64,000 nucleotides of DNA from Mucilaginibacter phenanthrenivorans (GTDB taxonomy: Bacteria > Bacteroidota > Bacteroidia > Sphingobacteriales > Sphingobacteriaceae): positions 372,001-436,000 of the forward strand of contig NZ_JAHVAP010000003.1 of NCBI RefSeq assembly GCF_024721155.1, given 5' to 3'. The notes under the pieces are model-generated. The model was not told where the DNA came from. It saw only the letters and a list, made by a program, of their open reading frames with translations, and searched no databases. Of the stretch, positions 37,501-44,931 are shown piece by piece. Numbering within the stretch: the stretch's first letter is position 1; every line of letters starts with the position of its first letter. The position numbers and the translations under genes were made by a program.

Positions 37501-38336
37501 TTTAAAAAAGCAAGGTATAGGGCATAATGCGGTGTATGTGATGGATATGTATCCAGCATGTTTGCCAAAAATCCGGGCGTGCGGCTGATGATGTTGGTTA
37601 CCCCATCGATAAAGGCCTGGTAAATACCCGAGAATAAATTGTGTGTTAAAATATGGTTGATATCATCACGCAATACACCGCTCATCAGGATGTTATTGGT
37701 AACGAAGGTAGTGTCGATGTTAAACGGCGCAGTTAATGCCGGGATGTTGAAGTTTTGCGATAAAACCAGGTCGTCAACCGGCGTTCCGTTATAGGTGAAT
37801 GTTGATGTTTCGTCAATCAGCGAATCAGGCAGGTTGTTTTTAAACTGGTCGTAGTAATACAGCAACCCATTCAAAGGTGTGGATAAGCTTGATGCGATGG
37901 ACACCGACAAAAACTCACCATATTCTGAGCCATCAGGCAGTTGATGATAAGCCTTGTCCAACGCTGTAGCCAACGAAAAGACAAAATCAAACAAAACCTT
38001 AAAATAGCTTTTTGCATCGGCATCTGTTGTTGCGTTGATGGCGCTGTCGGTTATGGTTTTTATAAATAGTGCATAGTCCTGCGTTTTCCAATCGGCAAGG
38101 CCGGCAATTATTACCGCGCTGTCGTTACCCATTAAGGCCTGCCAGTCGCCTGCAATGGTATTTGTTAGGTCGTAGAAGTTTAAATAGGCGCCATATTTTT
38201 TTGTAAAGAGGATCAGATCAGCCGTGGTGCGCTCATCCACCTTTGGGCAATTTGCCAATAGGGCATCCAGCGACCGTTGCGCCTGGCTGGTGCCGTTATA
38301 TGAGAGTAAGCCGGTGTCTAAACAATTTTTTGCCAT
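34569..38336 (-). CDS. Baseplate J/gp47-like protein, Afp11 type
   Basis: At 1255 residues this is the largest product of the operon. Baseplate-J features are seen in the C-terminal third: YVRVSERLRHKHRAITAWDYERL followed by YFPQIFKAKC and the DIEQFLTPWAFGNPQAI segment. The middle carries YHVEPFGYREMHP and WIGLANALPDETFSVLFE, typical of eCIS wedge proteins. The N-terminus (VDERTTADLILFTKKYGAYLNFY) is specific to this family. Its start overlaps the gp25 stop by one base (TAATG), and its stop overlaps the next gene's start (ATGA), so the baseplate genes are translationally coupled. It is needed to couple spike, tube and sheath. Confidence 0.87.
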   Translation of the reverse strand: MAKNCLDTGLLSYNGTSQAQRSLDALLANCPKVDERTTADLILFTKKYGAYLNFYDLTNTIAGDWQALMGNDSAVIIAGLADWKTQDYALFIKTITDSAINATTDADAKSYFKVLFDFVFSLATALDKAYHQLPDGSEYGEFLSVSIASSLSTPLNGLLYYYDQFKNNLPDSLIDETSTFTYNGTPVDDLVLSQNFNIPALTAPFNIDTTFVTNNILMSGVLRDDINHILTHNLFSGIYQAFIDGVTNIISRTPGFLANMLDTYPSHTPHYALYLAFLKLFAFAQEHLNQYTKRNLDFYYKDVLALTNNAAEADFVHLVFSLQKNINQHLIPAGTEFKAGKDANKNDLFYATTNDVVLQTASVQELKALYLNKGMNPATLFAAPVANSQDGQGAKLLSADGSWFPFGGPQQNITHAGLGFAIASKVLYLNEGTRTVTLTFNCNNLTGVTQASLSDIFTVELTGLKGWYTATGYTPKVIDSTSFSLTITLEGDAPAIVPFNAKLHTGNFTAALPMVRLTLDSSISYQIIKNLRIKTIGVTATVNAAKNLALQNDDGKIDASKPFKVFGDFPDSGASFIIGSKEIFQKDLTSLTINLDWQQEPHSNITTQISSLVKGVWKPVNSSSVSLYASSITITPATQKVSAVTAAQKSGQVKFDKMLKLTPKFEVETLEDYITFEKGGISAKEKGFGSATLTEITGDTYYLIGLPAVTTTGLENVVQSQPDFTANGGYAITSVDGYIELTLNNTDYNLSTFINSIPQPSVTVLTDGATPPNVTGYQVNKVTTPIAAPPAIKSISISYTAEDNLLFNDFNDRSSYYYHVEPFGYREMHPAITTDAPLTFLPVFNLDDNNASDNGGELWIGLANALPDETFSVLFEVSDGSANPLKNMTEVDWYYLSANNWILFDKQSVTDQTNNLTTSGLVIFNVPGQATLNNTRVDSNLIWIKAVVAHDTDAVCKLIAVDTNATRAQFVQDIAKGIAFTNVLPPNTISKPAIPDGALKQTQQPYSSFGGRVAETDDQFYVRVSERLRHKHRAITAWDYERLTLQYFPQIFKAKCLNHTGFILDEKTNQPRYSETLAGQAMVITIPDLTHLNTANILRPYTSIGLLTEIQAYLKTLTSPFVRLNVCNPQFEEVQFDFAVTFRENYDPTFFSNQLNDDIEQFLTPWAFGNPQAISFNTTIQKSVVLNFIEERYYVDFVTCFKMNQFVRDGETVVQYFPDIEEAVPSTARSILVSYYDETTKVKHLISTPAKCDCI

Positions 38337-38743
38337 TACTGTATTTCTGTTCCTTCGTTTTTATAGAAGGGGTATACAAAATTGAACCTTGAATTTGTTG
38401 TGCGGACGGTATAGTCGAGCACGATGGCGATGACGCCCTCGGTTTCCCTGCTATCATCAATTTTAACCGAGTTAAGATCTATCCGCGATTCGTAAAAAAG
38501 TATCGCTGTCCTGATCATCTCGCTGATGTATGTTTTAAACGTGGTGGTGATGGGCTCAAACAGCATCTCATCCAGGTTGCAGCCATAATCGGGCAGCATG
38601 ATCCTTTCGCCCTTGCGGGTTGCCAGCAGGATTTGCAGGCTTAGCTGTATATCTGCTTCATCGCTGGTCATTACCAGGTTATTTGAAAAATTATCAAACG
38701 TTGGCGGGAAGCTCCAGCCCGTTCCTAAAAATGAATTTGCCAT
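38336..38743 (-). CDS. gp25-like baseplate wedge protein (Afp9)
   Basis: This 135-residue protein is of the GPW/gp25 family. It shows FLGTGWSFPPTF at the N-terminus, ILLATRKGERIMLPDYGCNLDEMLFEP in the centre and a beta-strand end with FVYPFYKNEG. The gp25 protein sits in the baseplate wedge and starts sheath polymerisation through a sheath-like handshake strand. One base separates it from the PAAR gene, and its stop overlaps the next start. Length and motifs match the family closely. Confidence 0.93.
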   Translation of the reverse strand: MANSFLGTGWSFPPTFDNFSNNLVMTSDEADIQLSLQILLATRKGERIMLPDYGCNLDEMLFEPITTTFKTYISEMIRTAILFYESRIDLNSVKIDDSRETEGVIAIVLDYTVRTTNSRFNFVYPFYKNEGTEIQ

Positions 38744-38744
38744 A

Positions 38745-39035
38745 TTAACCTCCTATAATTACAGTTGGGCACCCTATTATTATTGAACCTCCGTGTGCCG
38801 TGGTATCGCCCATGCGGGCTGCGGGTTTCCCGCTTATTAAAACTGTTGCCGAGCCCATCGCTATTACATCCGGTGGGCCGGCGCATGTACACATATCGCC
38901 AACGCAAGCTGCGGGTAAACCGCCAATCAGTACCGTTGCACTGCCCGGCGGTAAAACCGGCCCGCCAACGTGGGGCACAGGCCCGGTAAACATCGGGCAC
39001 ACATGCATATCCGAAACGCGTGCTGCAAATGGCAT
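38745..39035 (-). CDS. PAAR-domain spike-tip protein
   Basis: This 96-residue protein is a stand-alone PAAR module (MPFAARVSDMHVCP, GPVLPPGSATVLIGGLPAA, GDMCTCAGPPDVIAMGSATVLI, KPAARMGDTTAHGG). Repeats of the GSATVLI type and His11, Cys and His residues fit the metal-stabilised cone that sharpens the VgrG spike. No C-terminal toxin extension is present, so delivery must rely on other proteins. It lies 10 bp after the spike gene. Confidence 0.95.
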   Translation of the reverse strand: MPFAARVSDMHVCPMFTGPVPHVGGPVLPPGSATVLIGGLPAACVGDMCTCAGPPDVIAMGSATVLISGKPAARMGDTTAHGGSIIIGCPTVIIGG

Positions 39036-39045
39036 CTTTTTATCT

Positions 39046-40842
39046 TTAATTTATCATTACAACTCCACCCTTTAGGGTTGCCGTGCCTGAGCCCTCAACC
39101 TTTACCGATGGTGCGGATATAGAAGCACTCCCGCTCCCGGCATTTATTGACGCCCCGCCCGCGCTTACTGCAAAGCTTGACGATGGACTTATTGAAACAT
39201 TGGCCGCCGAGATGGTCAGATCGCCGGTTGCTGTTAGTTTGATATCGCCGGCGCTTGTCATGCTTATCGCTGATGAATCCATCGAAAAAGAATTGCCGTT
39301 CTCGTCCTCCATCTTCATCACGCCATCCTGCTCGCTTATCGTTATTTTCTTGCCTGCGGGCGTTTCAATCTTTAGCGATTTTTCATCATCATTAAAAATC
39401 ATCTTCATCCCGCTGCGCGATGTGTAGCCTTTTTCGTTGTTTTGGTTTGAACCTTGCAGGGGTGCAGGTTTTGCGCTGCTGTTCAACATGCCCAGCACTA
39501 CAGGGTGGCGCGGATCGTTGTTTAAAAAGCCGAGTATTACCTCATCGCCAACTTCCGGACGGAAGAACATTCCGCGTTTATTTCCGGCATCAAGGGCTGC
39601 TATCCGGCACCATACCCCGTCCTCATTGGCATCGATGATCGGAAGCCTTACCCTGATGCGGTCCTGGCTGTCAGGATCGTTTTCTAAATTCGTAACTACA
39701 CCGATTTGCAGACCTTGTATAGCGGGCAACATATCAACCGCAGATGACGAGCTAACTTCTGGCTGGCTTGCAAACAACTCATTAGTGAGGCCAAACTGCA
39801 CATCGGTATTCCAGTTGCCGTTTACGATATCGTGCCTAACTCCCGAAACAAATACGGCCCCATTAAACCTATCGCCCACGCCACCAATATTTATCAAATC
39901 GCCGGGATTGAGCTGGCCGCCGTAGCCCCTGAACTTTACCCTGCCGCGGCAGCGTGACATTCTTGCCTTTAACAAACGTGAATCAGCCAGGCTTTGCAGC
40001 TCATCTGTGGTAATGTCTTCACCCGAAAGCACATCGTATTCCGCAATTCCAAGCACGCTGCCCAGGTCGCTGCTGGAAAAGTTTCCGTTTTCCTGGAAAC
40101 CGGGTTCAGCAGCGTTTGCTGTGGTGATTGCCTGGTTGGCATAGTCCCATGTTTTGGCTACTATGCTTTGGTATTGATTGCGGGCGTCCAAGTCAGCGTC
40201 AAACTCCAGCATGGTTGCTCCGTAAACGGTGTCCAAAACCGGTGTTGTTGTAAAGTCGGGCTTTTTTGCGCTGATCTTTCCATTGTCCACTACACACAGC
40301 TTGCCATTAGCTTCCATGCGCGATACAATAAAGTCCCAATCGGTACTGTCGTATTGCACAATTGATTCCAACTTAACAGTGGTATCTTCAATGTCGCTTT
40401 CTAACCCATAAGTTCCGATAATTTCCGTGGCGGCATCGCTGTCTGTCGAGTCGTAGAAATATTTATTCTTGCGTGCTACGGTCATTTTTACAGCAAGGTC
40501 GCGGCAGTCAAGGATCAATACCGGCGAACCGTTATTTCTTATCTTCAAACTATGCCTTAAAATTACCCCGTTAAAAAGTGTTGCCTCATCCGAATGATAG
40601 CCAACGGCAATTTCAATGGTAGCACCGGGTACCAAAGTGGCCTCGTTACTTACGGGGAAGTCCTGCTTTGCCGGGTCGCCGTCATAGATCACCAGCTTTG
40701 CTACCGGGATGCGGTTAATCTCCTTGCTAAAAGTCATTGACACTACCTGGTAGGTGGTACCAAGCGCGGTGCCATTCACTTTTATGGTGAATGTAACCAG
40801 GTCGGTATTTTGTGGTCCGGGTAATGTTTGACTTAGTGACAT
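39046..40842 (-). CDS. VgrG-like spike protein (gp27-gp5 fusion, Afp8)
   Basis: This 598-residue protein joins a gp27-like N-terminal part (about 1-370, with FTIKVNGTALGTTYQVVSM and FRGYGGQLNPGDLINIGG) to a gp5 OB-fold (about 375-455, with DPDSQDRIRVRLP, FRPEVGDEVILGFLNNDPRHPVVLG). A beta-helical needle follows (MKMEDENGNSFSMD then repeated T/S/A-rich strands to the end). The trimer pierces the target and carries the PAAR tip. No catalytic extension is seen. Start and neighbours are well spaced: 3 bp after the LysM gene and 10 bp before PAAR. Confidence 0.93.
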   Translation of the reverse strand: MSLSQTLPGPQNTDLVTFTIKVNGTALGTTYQVVSMTFSKEINRIPVAKLVIYDGDPAKQDFPVSNEATLVPGATIEIAVGYHSDEATLFNGVILRHSLKIRNNGSPVLILDCRDLAVKMTVARKNKYFYDSTDSDAATEIIGTYGLESDIEDTTVKLESIVQYDSTDWDFIVSRMEANGKLCVVDNGKISAKKPDFTTTPVLDTVYGATMLEFDADLDARNQYQSIVAKTWDYANQAITTANAAEPGFQENGNFSSSDLGSVLGIAEYDVLSGEDITTDELQSLADSRLLKARMSRCRGRVKFRGYGGQLNPGDLINIGGVGDRFNGAVFVSGVRHDIVNGNWNTDVQFGLTNELFASQPEVSSSSAVDMLPAIQGLQIGVVTNLENDPDSQDRIRVRLPIIDANEDGVWCRIAALDAGNKRGMFFRPEVGDEVILGFLNNDPRHPVVLGMLNSSAKPAPLQGSNQNNEKGYTSRSGMKMIFNDDEKSLKIETPAGKKITISEQDGVMKMEDENGNSFSMDSSAISMTSAGDIKLTATGDLTISAANVSISPSSSFAVSAGGASINAGSGSASISAPSVKVEGSGTATLKGGVVMIN

Positions 40843-40845
40843 GGG

Positions 40846-41562
40846 TTACTTTGCGATAGGGGGTAAAATGATCTTTGTTCCTGCTGTTAACTTTTTAAAA
40901 TCGGTAAGGCCGTTAAATTTGGCAACCTGGTAATAGTATTTACTGTCGCCATACTCCCTGAAACACATCAGTGGCAGTGTATCGCCCTCAATTGCAGTTC
41001 GTACATGCGTCAGATCGGGCGATTGCCGGTTTTCAATGGCGGCCAGCTTTGTTTCGTCAATCACCCCCTGGAAGGTGCAATCGGCCTCGGCGCGCAACGG
41101 CGTGCCGTCCGGATTGAACAATTTGAAGGTAATGGTAAGGTTGGTTGCCTGGCAATTGTAAAGCAACGGCCCCCATTGCAGCTGCACAAAACGCGGCTGG
41201 TGGGTATCGCTGGCATACTGGTAAACAACGGATTTAAAATTCTCAAAATCCTGCATCACATCCGGTTTATCGACCGGCAATCCCGGCACCGCCAAGCCAG
41301 ACAATAGCCCGCCTCCGCCTCTTTTTATCACGCCCGTTCCGTCGAACAAAAACTTGAACGTGAGCGATTGCGGTGACCTTTTGTTGAACGACGTAATACT
41401 TTCACTCGATCCCTGCGCGCTCTTCGGGTTGGTTTCTGAAGCATAGGTTAACGCGTACGATTCCGGGTTAATCAACACTTCATACTCATCGCCTGATGGG
41501 GTGTTAAAGCCGATATCGTCATACGCTACCAGCTTCATCTTTAATAATTGTCCGGAACTCAT
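40846..41562 (-). CDS. LysM-containing tube-initiation protein (Afp7)
   Basis: This 238-residue protein has an N-terminal CIS-tube/hub-like domain (GDEYEVLINPESYALTYAS, SLTFKFLFDGTG) and a C-terminal LysM-like module (AIEGDTLPLMCFREYGD, YYYQVAKFNGLTD, GTKIILPP). This pairing matches gp53/gp54-type or Afp7 proteins that join the spike hub to the tube. Its ATG overlaps the DUF5908 stop by one base (TAATG). LysM here is a structural fold in the baseplate and need not bind peptidoglycan. Confidence 0.9.
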   Translation of the reverse strand: MSSGQLLKMKLVAYDDIGFNTPSGDEYEVLINPESYALTYASETNPKSAQGSSESITSFNKRSPQSLTFKFLFDGTGVIKRGGGGLLSGLAVPGLPVDKPDVMQDFENFKSVVYQYASDTHQPRFVQLQWGPLLYNCQATNLTITFKLFNPDGTPLRAEADCTFQGVIDETKLAAIENRQSPDLTHVRTAIEGDTLPLMCFREYGDSKYYYQVAKFNGLTDFKKLTAGTKIILPPIAK

Positions 41563-41723
41563 TAGCGTTCAGTTTTTTCTTTTAAAATCTCCAGCACCTG
41601 CTCCACACATTTGGCCACAATATCATCCGAATTGCCGGGTGAGCCGGCGGAGCCGGATGAGGACTTACCGCCAGAATCCTGCACCGTTGTGATGATCTGT
41701 AATTCTCGAATTTCAACTGGCAT
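41562..41723 (-). CDS. DUF5908 small eCIS protein
   Basis: The ATG at 41723 gives a 53-residue protein starting MPVEIRELQIITTV, the usual DUF5908 opening. A GTG at 41759 would add 12 residues but would run into the hairpin repeat and is rejected. The middle is Ser/Gly-rich (GGKSSSGSAGSPGNSDD), and the C-terminal helix is VAKCVEQVLEILKEK. Such small proteins sit between tube and LysM genes in Bacteroidota eCIS. They are too short to name as Afp6, but the position agrees. The function is not known. Confidence 0.8.
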   Translation of the reverse strand: MPVEIRELQIITTVQDSGGKSSSGSAGSPGNSDDIVAKCVEQVLEILKEKTER

Positions 41724-41752
41724 GATTGTAGATTTTAATTGGTTATCAACTG

Positions 41753-41836
41753 GCCTCACCTAAATCCTCTCCAAAGGAGAGGACTTGAACTTCGCGCTTC
41801 TCAGAACCCTCTCCTTTGGAGAGGGCAGGGTGAGGC
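41753..41836. repeat. Nested palindromic repeat inside the eCIS operon
   Basis: GCCTCACC (41753-41760) pairs with GGTGAGGC (41829-41836). Within these arms CCTCTCCAAAGGAGAGG and CCTCTCCTTTGGAGAGG are complements of each other, and each is also nearly self-complementary (41765-41783 and 41807-41825). The whole 84 bp can fold as one long hairpin or two small ones. It lies between the second tube gene and DUF5908, where it could process or attenuate the transcript. It looks like a dispersed extragenic palindrome of the REP type. Confidence 0.8.
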
Positions 41837-41892
41837 GGTTAAGTCTGTGGTAAGAATTAATTATTGCCTTTATATTATTCTATCCTATGTGC

Positions 41893-42420
41893 TTAGGCTA
41901 CCGAAATGCTCGCGCTGGCGGTTGCGCCGCCACCCAGCAAACCGGCAACTGCCCCAATGGCAGCTGATGCGGCGGCTGAAAGGTTGAGCGTTTTATAATA
42001 CTCGTAGCGCAAGGTCATCGATTCAATAACGATTTGATTTTGCATGGCATCCAAACCCGAGATCTCGTACTTTATAGGAATGGCATTCGTGATGTACCAT
42101 GACGATACAGGCAAATGGTCTTCATTTAAAAGTGATATCAGCATATTAGTTGGCTGATAGTTGAAGTTCTCGATACAGTCCAAACACCAGGCAGTAACCC
42201 CTGATACCAGCGTCATTCCGCGTTTCAATACCAGGTCCGAATAGGTGTTCCGTCCGGGCAGGCGGTGAACAAAACGGTTCTCGCCGCCTTCTTTATAGGT
42301 ATCCAAATCCACGTTTACGCTCAGGCCTGTAACATCCTGGAAACGGAAGTCGTTGGGCACCTGTGGAAATATTTCAAAAACCACCAGGAAATGGAAGCCG
42401 GTAAAAGGGTAATCAAACAT
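41893..42420 (-). CDS. Contractile-tail tube protein 2
   Basis: This 175-residue protein is a T4 gp19-like tube subunit. It shows YPFTGFHFLVVFEIFP, FRFQDVTGLSVNVDLDTY, FVHRLPGRNTYSDLVLKRGM, and the PIKYEISGLDAMQNQIVIESMTLRYEYY strand end. The first 145 residues match the tube fold. The last 30 are an Ala/Gly/Ser-rich tail (NLSAAASAAIGAVAG and GGGATASASISV) not expected in a tube ring, so this copy may be the baseplate-proximal adaptor rather than the main tube. It is 2 bp after the first tube gene. Confidence 0.9.
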   Translation of the reverse strand: MFDYPFTGFHFLVVFEIFPQVPNDFRFQDVTGLSVNVDLDTYKEGGENRFVHRLPGRNTYSDLVLKRGMTLVSGVTAWCLDCIENFNYQPTNMLISLLNEDHLPVSSWYITNAIPIKYEISGLDAMQNQIVIESMTLRYEYYKTLNLSAAASAAIGAVAGLLGGGATASASISVA

Positions 42421-42422
42421 CG

Positions 42423-42854
42423 TTAGTCGTTTTGTATGGTTAAGCCTTCGTGTGCAAGTTCAAGCGTTTCAATTGCAACCTCGTTGCCATCTGCTTTAAG
42501 ATCGGTCGAAGTGATTTTTGTTGGCCATGCATTTTTAATCTTCCATACAATAACCGGAGCCAGCGATTCGTCAAGGAGGCTTATGGTGATGTCCCGGCGT
42601 TCAACGGTGTTCATATTGATGGTATTAAACCAGGTATAATATTCATTATCCGATTTAAAAATGCCGCGCTTAAGCGTAATGTTGCTGAACTTGCGTTGCC
42701 CGGGCATTTTTATTTTGTGATACTCGGGGCTGGCGCCATCGCGGTATTCTATTATATCATTGGTGATATCAAGTCCGCTTACATCAGTGAAGCCTATGCG
42801 CGTACCGCTCCAGTCAACACTAAAATGAAATTTGGGAAGTGGGTAATTAGCCAT
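42423..42854 (-). CDS. Contractile-tail tube protein 1 (main tube)
   Basis: This 143-residue protein has the gp19/Hcp-like tube fold (YPLPKFHFSVDWSGTRIGF, DVSGLDITNDIIEYRDGAS, HKIKMPGQRKFSNITLKRGI, EVAIETLELAHEGLTI). It has the compact standard length, without tail extensions, and so is the probable repeated subunit of the inner tube. It lies 49 bp after the sheath gene and 2 bp before the second tube gene. The lumen of this tube is where the DUF4157 cargo may be packed. Confidence 0.93.
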   Translation of the reverse strand: MANYPLPKFHFSVDWSGTRIGFTDVSGLDITNDIIEYRDGASPEYHKIKMPGQRKFSNITLKRGIFKSDNEYYTWFNTINMNTVERRDITISLLDESLAPVIVWKIKNAWPTKITSTDLKADGNEVAIETLELAHEGLTIQND

Positions 42855-42903
42855 AATATTTTCTTCTTAAAATGAAATTCTATAATTTAAAAAACTCAAT
42901 TGG

Positions 42904-44919
42904 TTAAGCTTGTTGCTGGATCTGTGAGAAACGCAGGATGATAAATTCAGCCGGGCGAACAGGTGCCAGGCCAACCTCGATGATCATTTTACCGTTAAGG
43001 ATATCATCGAAGATCATGGTTTGGCCCAATCCTACCTTTACATAAAATGATTGCTCAGGTTTTGAACCGGCCAGTGCACCAAGGCGCCATAAATTGGTCA
43101 GGTAGTTTTCTATCATCGCGCGAATCCTTACCCAGGTGTTACCATCATTGGGCTCAAATACAAATTGCATCGAAGCCATTTTTACTGACTCTTCAACATT
43201 GATTAAAAAGCGGCGTACAGATATGTATCTGAAGTCGTTGCTGTTTCCGTCAAGGGTACGTGCGCCCCAAACCAGGATCCCCTTACCTGTAAAGGCACGG
43301 ATGGCGTTGATCGACTTGCCCGACATAGCGTCGATGTTTAATCCGCCTTGCGTAGGATCATCAATATTATAGGTAAGTGCGGTAACGCCGGTTAGGCTAA
43401 CATTTGCCGGGGCCTTCCAAACACCGCGGGTAGCATCGACACTGGCGTAAACACCGGCAATGGCGCCGCTTGGCGGTAAGGTTGTGGCAGCATTTTTTAC
43501 AACGTTTACAATTTGTTTGTAAACAGGATGAGTTTGCAACAGGTTTTGCTCGTAGTTTGCCTGGTAAGTTCCTAGTAAACTAAGTATTTGTGCTACTCCC
43601 TTGTTTAGTTGATTAAACAGCGTTGTAAACGTCGGCACGGCATGCAATCTTTTTGATGGCAGGTTTGCACCAACATATATACTAGCATCCGGAGCCGAAG
43701 CTGCGGTAAATATATGGCCCCAGGTTGCATCTGTAAATGATGTGATAACAGTGTGATGGGCTGTATAGTATGCGCCTGCAGTAAACAAAGTATCTGCAGC
43801 TTCATCATAATGCAGCACTTTTGTCATTGTTGCAATCAGCGAGCTGGTGATGATATTCAGAATATCCTGTTTTAAACCTGCACCTGCAGAATCTCCTAAT
43901 ACCCTGTTTGCTCCTGCGGCTGCTGCCCAGGTATCCACAACTTTTGCAATGGTATAAAGGAATGTTACCAACGCTTCAAACTTTGGCTCGTCATCGGTAG
44001 GTGGAGTAACTGTTGAATCGAATGAGGTTTGATATTCATTCACCAAGAACTGCCATTGCTCTGCAAGATCGAGGTTGTGGCCTGTAAATAAAGCTTTCAC
44101 CGTATTCTGAACAGTTGTTGTGTCAAGTATCAGGTTATTCATGCTCGTAATTAAATTTTGAGCATCGGTTGAGCTTGTAAAGTTTTTCAGGTCGATAGGA
44201 CTGCCTGCCTGGAAGATCTTATTTTGCAGATTGCCGTATACTACAGATAAACCCAGGTTTGTTTTCAGGTACGGAGCATATGCTGCGCCATAGTTCAGGT
44301 TTTCAACGCCCGTGCTGTTCCTGAAATCGGTTGCACCATTTGGCCAGCTTGCCGGTTCTAAAAGGTCCAAAATACTAAACCTGTCCTGCAGATCACCGCA
44401 TTGTTTTAATGCATAATTCTGTACAGTGTACAAATCAGCACCCAGCAGCACAGCATCAGGGAAAAGGAGTAGCGTAGGCTCGTCATATTTCCGCAATGCA
44501 TCCAGCCCGTTTTCAAAATCAGTTTTGTCATATGAAGGCGGATTCGGTGCCGTTGGAAACTCACCTATCGATACGATGTAACAGGTACTTCCGCCGTTCA
44601 GGAAAAACATCCTGATACTGTCGTACATGTAATAGGTGGCATTTCTTTTAACACCGGTAACAATGTTGTTCAAATCAATGTCAACCTCGGTTATGCCCGG
44701 GTCAGGGCCGTTGCCAAAATACTGCTGATACTCAACCATTGATGACAGCCTTGTTGGTACAAGGTTCAAATCACCAGGCTGAAGGTTATCGGCCTTAGCG
44801 GTATAACCTACAAATGCCGGGATGGCTGTAGCCACCTGTGCAATGGATGGCGGAAACGAGGGGATTTCGGTTACATAAACCCCTGGTGTCGCAATTGTGC
44901 TTTCATTTATCTGTGACAT
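42904..44919 (-). CDS. Contractile sheath protein
   Basis: This 671-residue sheath subunit begins with TPGVYVTEIPSFPPSIAQVATAIPAFVGY, the classical sheath N-terminus. The C-terminal domain shows NAIRAFTGKGILVWGARTL, FRYISVRRFLINVEESV, LGALAGSKPEQSFYVKVG and PAEFIILRFSQIQQ. A large insertion, about residues 225-470, rich in helices and Thr/Asn, separates the two conserved halves and would project outward. Only one sheath gene is found, unlike Afp and PVC, which have three. Contraction of this layer drives tube ejection. Confidence 0.95.
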   Translation of the reverse strand: MSQINESTIATPGVYVTEIPSFPPSIAQVATAIPAFVGYTAKADNLQPGDLNLVPTRLSSMVEYQQYFGNGPDPGITEVDIDLNNIVTGVKRNATYYMYDSIRMFFLNGGSTCYIVSIGEFPTAPNPPSYDKTDFENGLDALRKYDEPTLLLFPDAVLLGADLYTVQNYALKQCGDLQDRFSILDLLEPASWPNGATDFRNSTGVENLNYGAAYAPYLKTNLGLSVVYGNLQNKIFQAGSPIDLKNFTSSTDAQNLITSMNNLILDTTTVQNTVKALFTGHNLDLAEQWQFLVNEYQTSFDSTVTPPTDDEPKFEALVTFLYTIAKVVDTWAAAAGANRVLGDSAGAGLKQDILNIITSSLIATMTKVLHYDEAADTLFTAGAYYTAHHTVITSFTDATWGHIFTAASAPDASIYVGANLPSKRLHAVPTFTTLFNQLNKGVAQILSLLGTYQANYEQNLLQTHPVYKQIVNVVKNAATTLPPSGAIAGVYASVDATRGVWKAPANVSLTGVTALTYNIDDPTQGGLNIDAMSGKSINAIRAFTGKGILVWGARTLDGNSNDFRYISVRRFLINVEESVKMASMQFVFEPNDGNTWVRIRAMIENYLTNLWRLGALAGSKPEQSFYVKVGLGQTMIFDDILNGKMIIEVGLAPVRPAEFIILRFSQIQQQA

Positions 44920-44931
44920 ATTTTTTGGTTT

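Noticed and set aside
41724..41759. GTG start extending DUF5908 upstream
   Set aside because: It would place the coding region in the palindromic repeat; the ATG at 41723 gives the family opening MPVEIREL.
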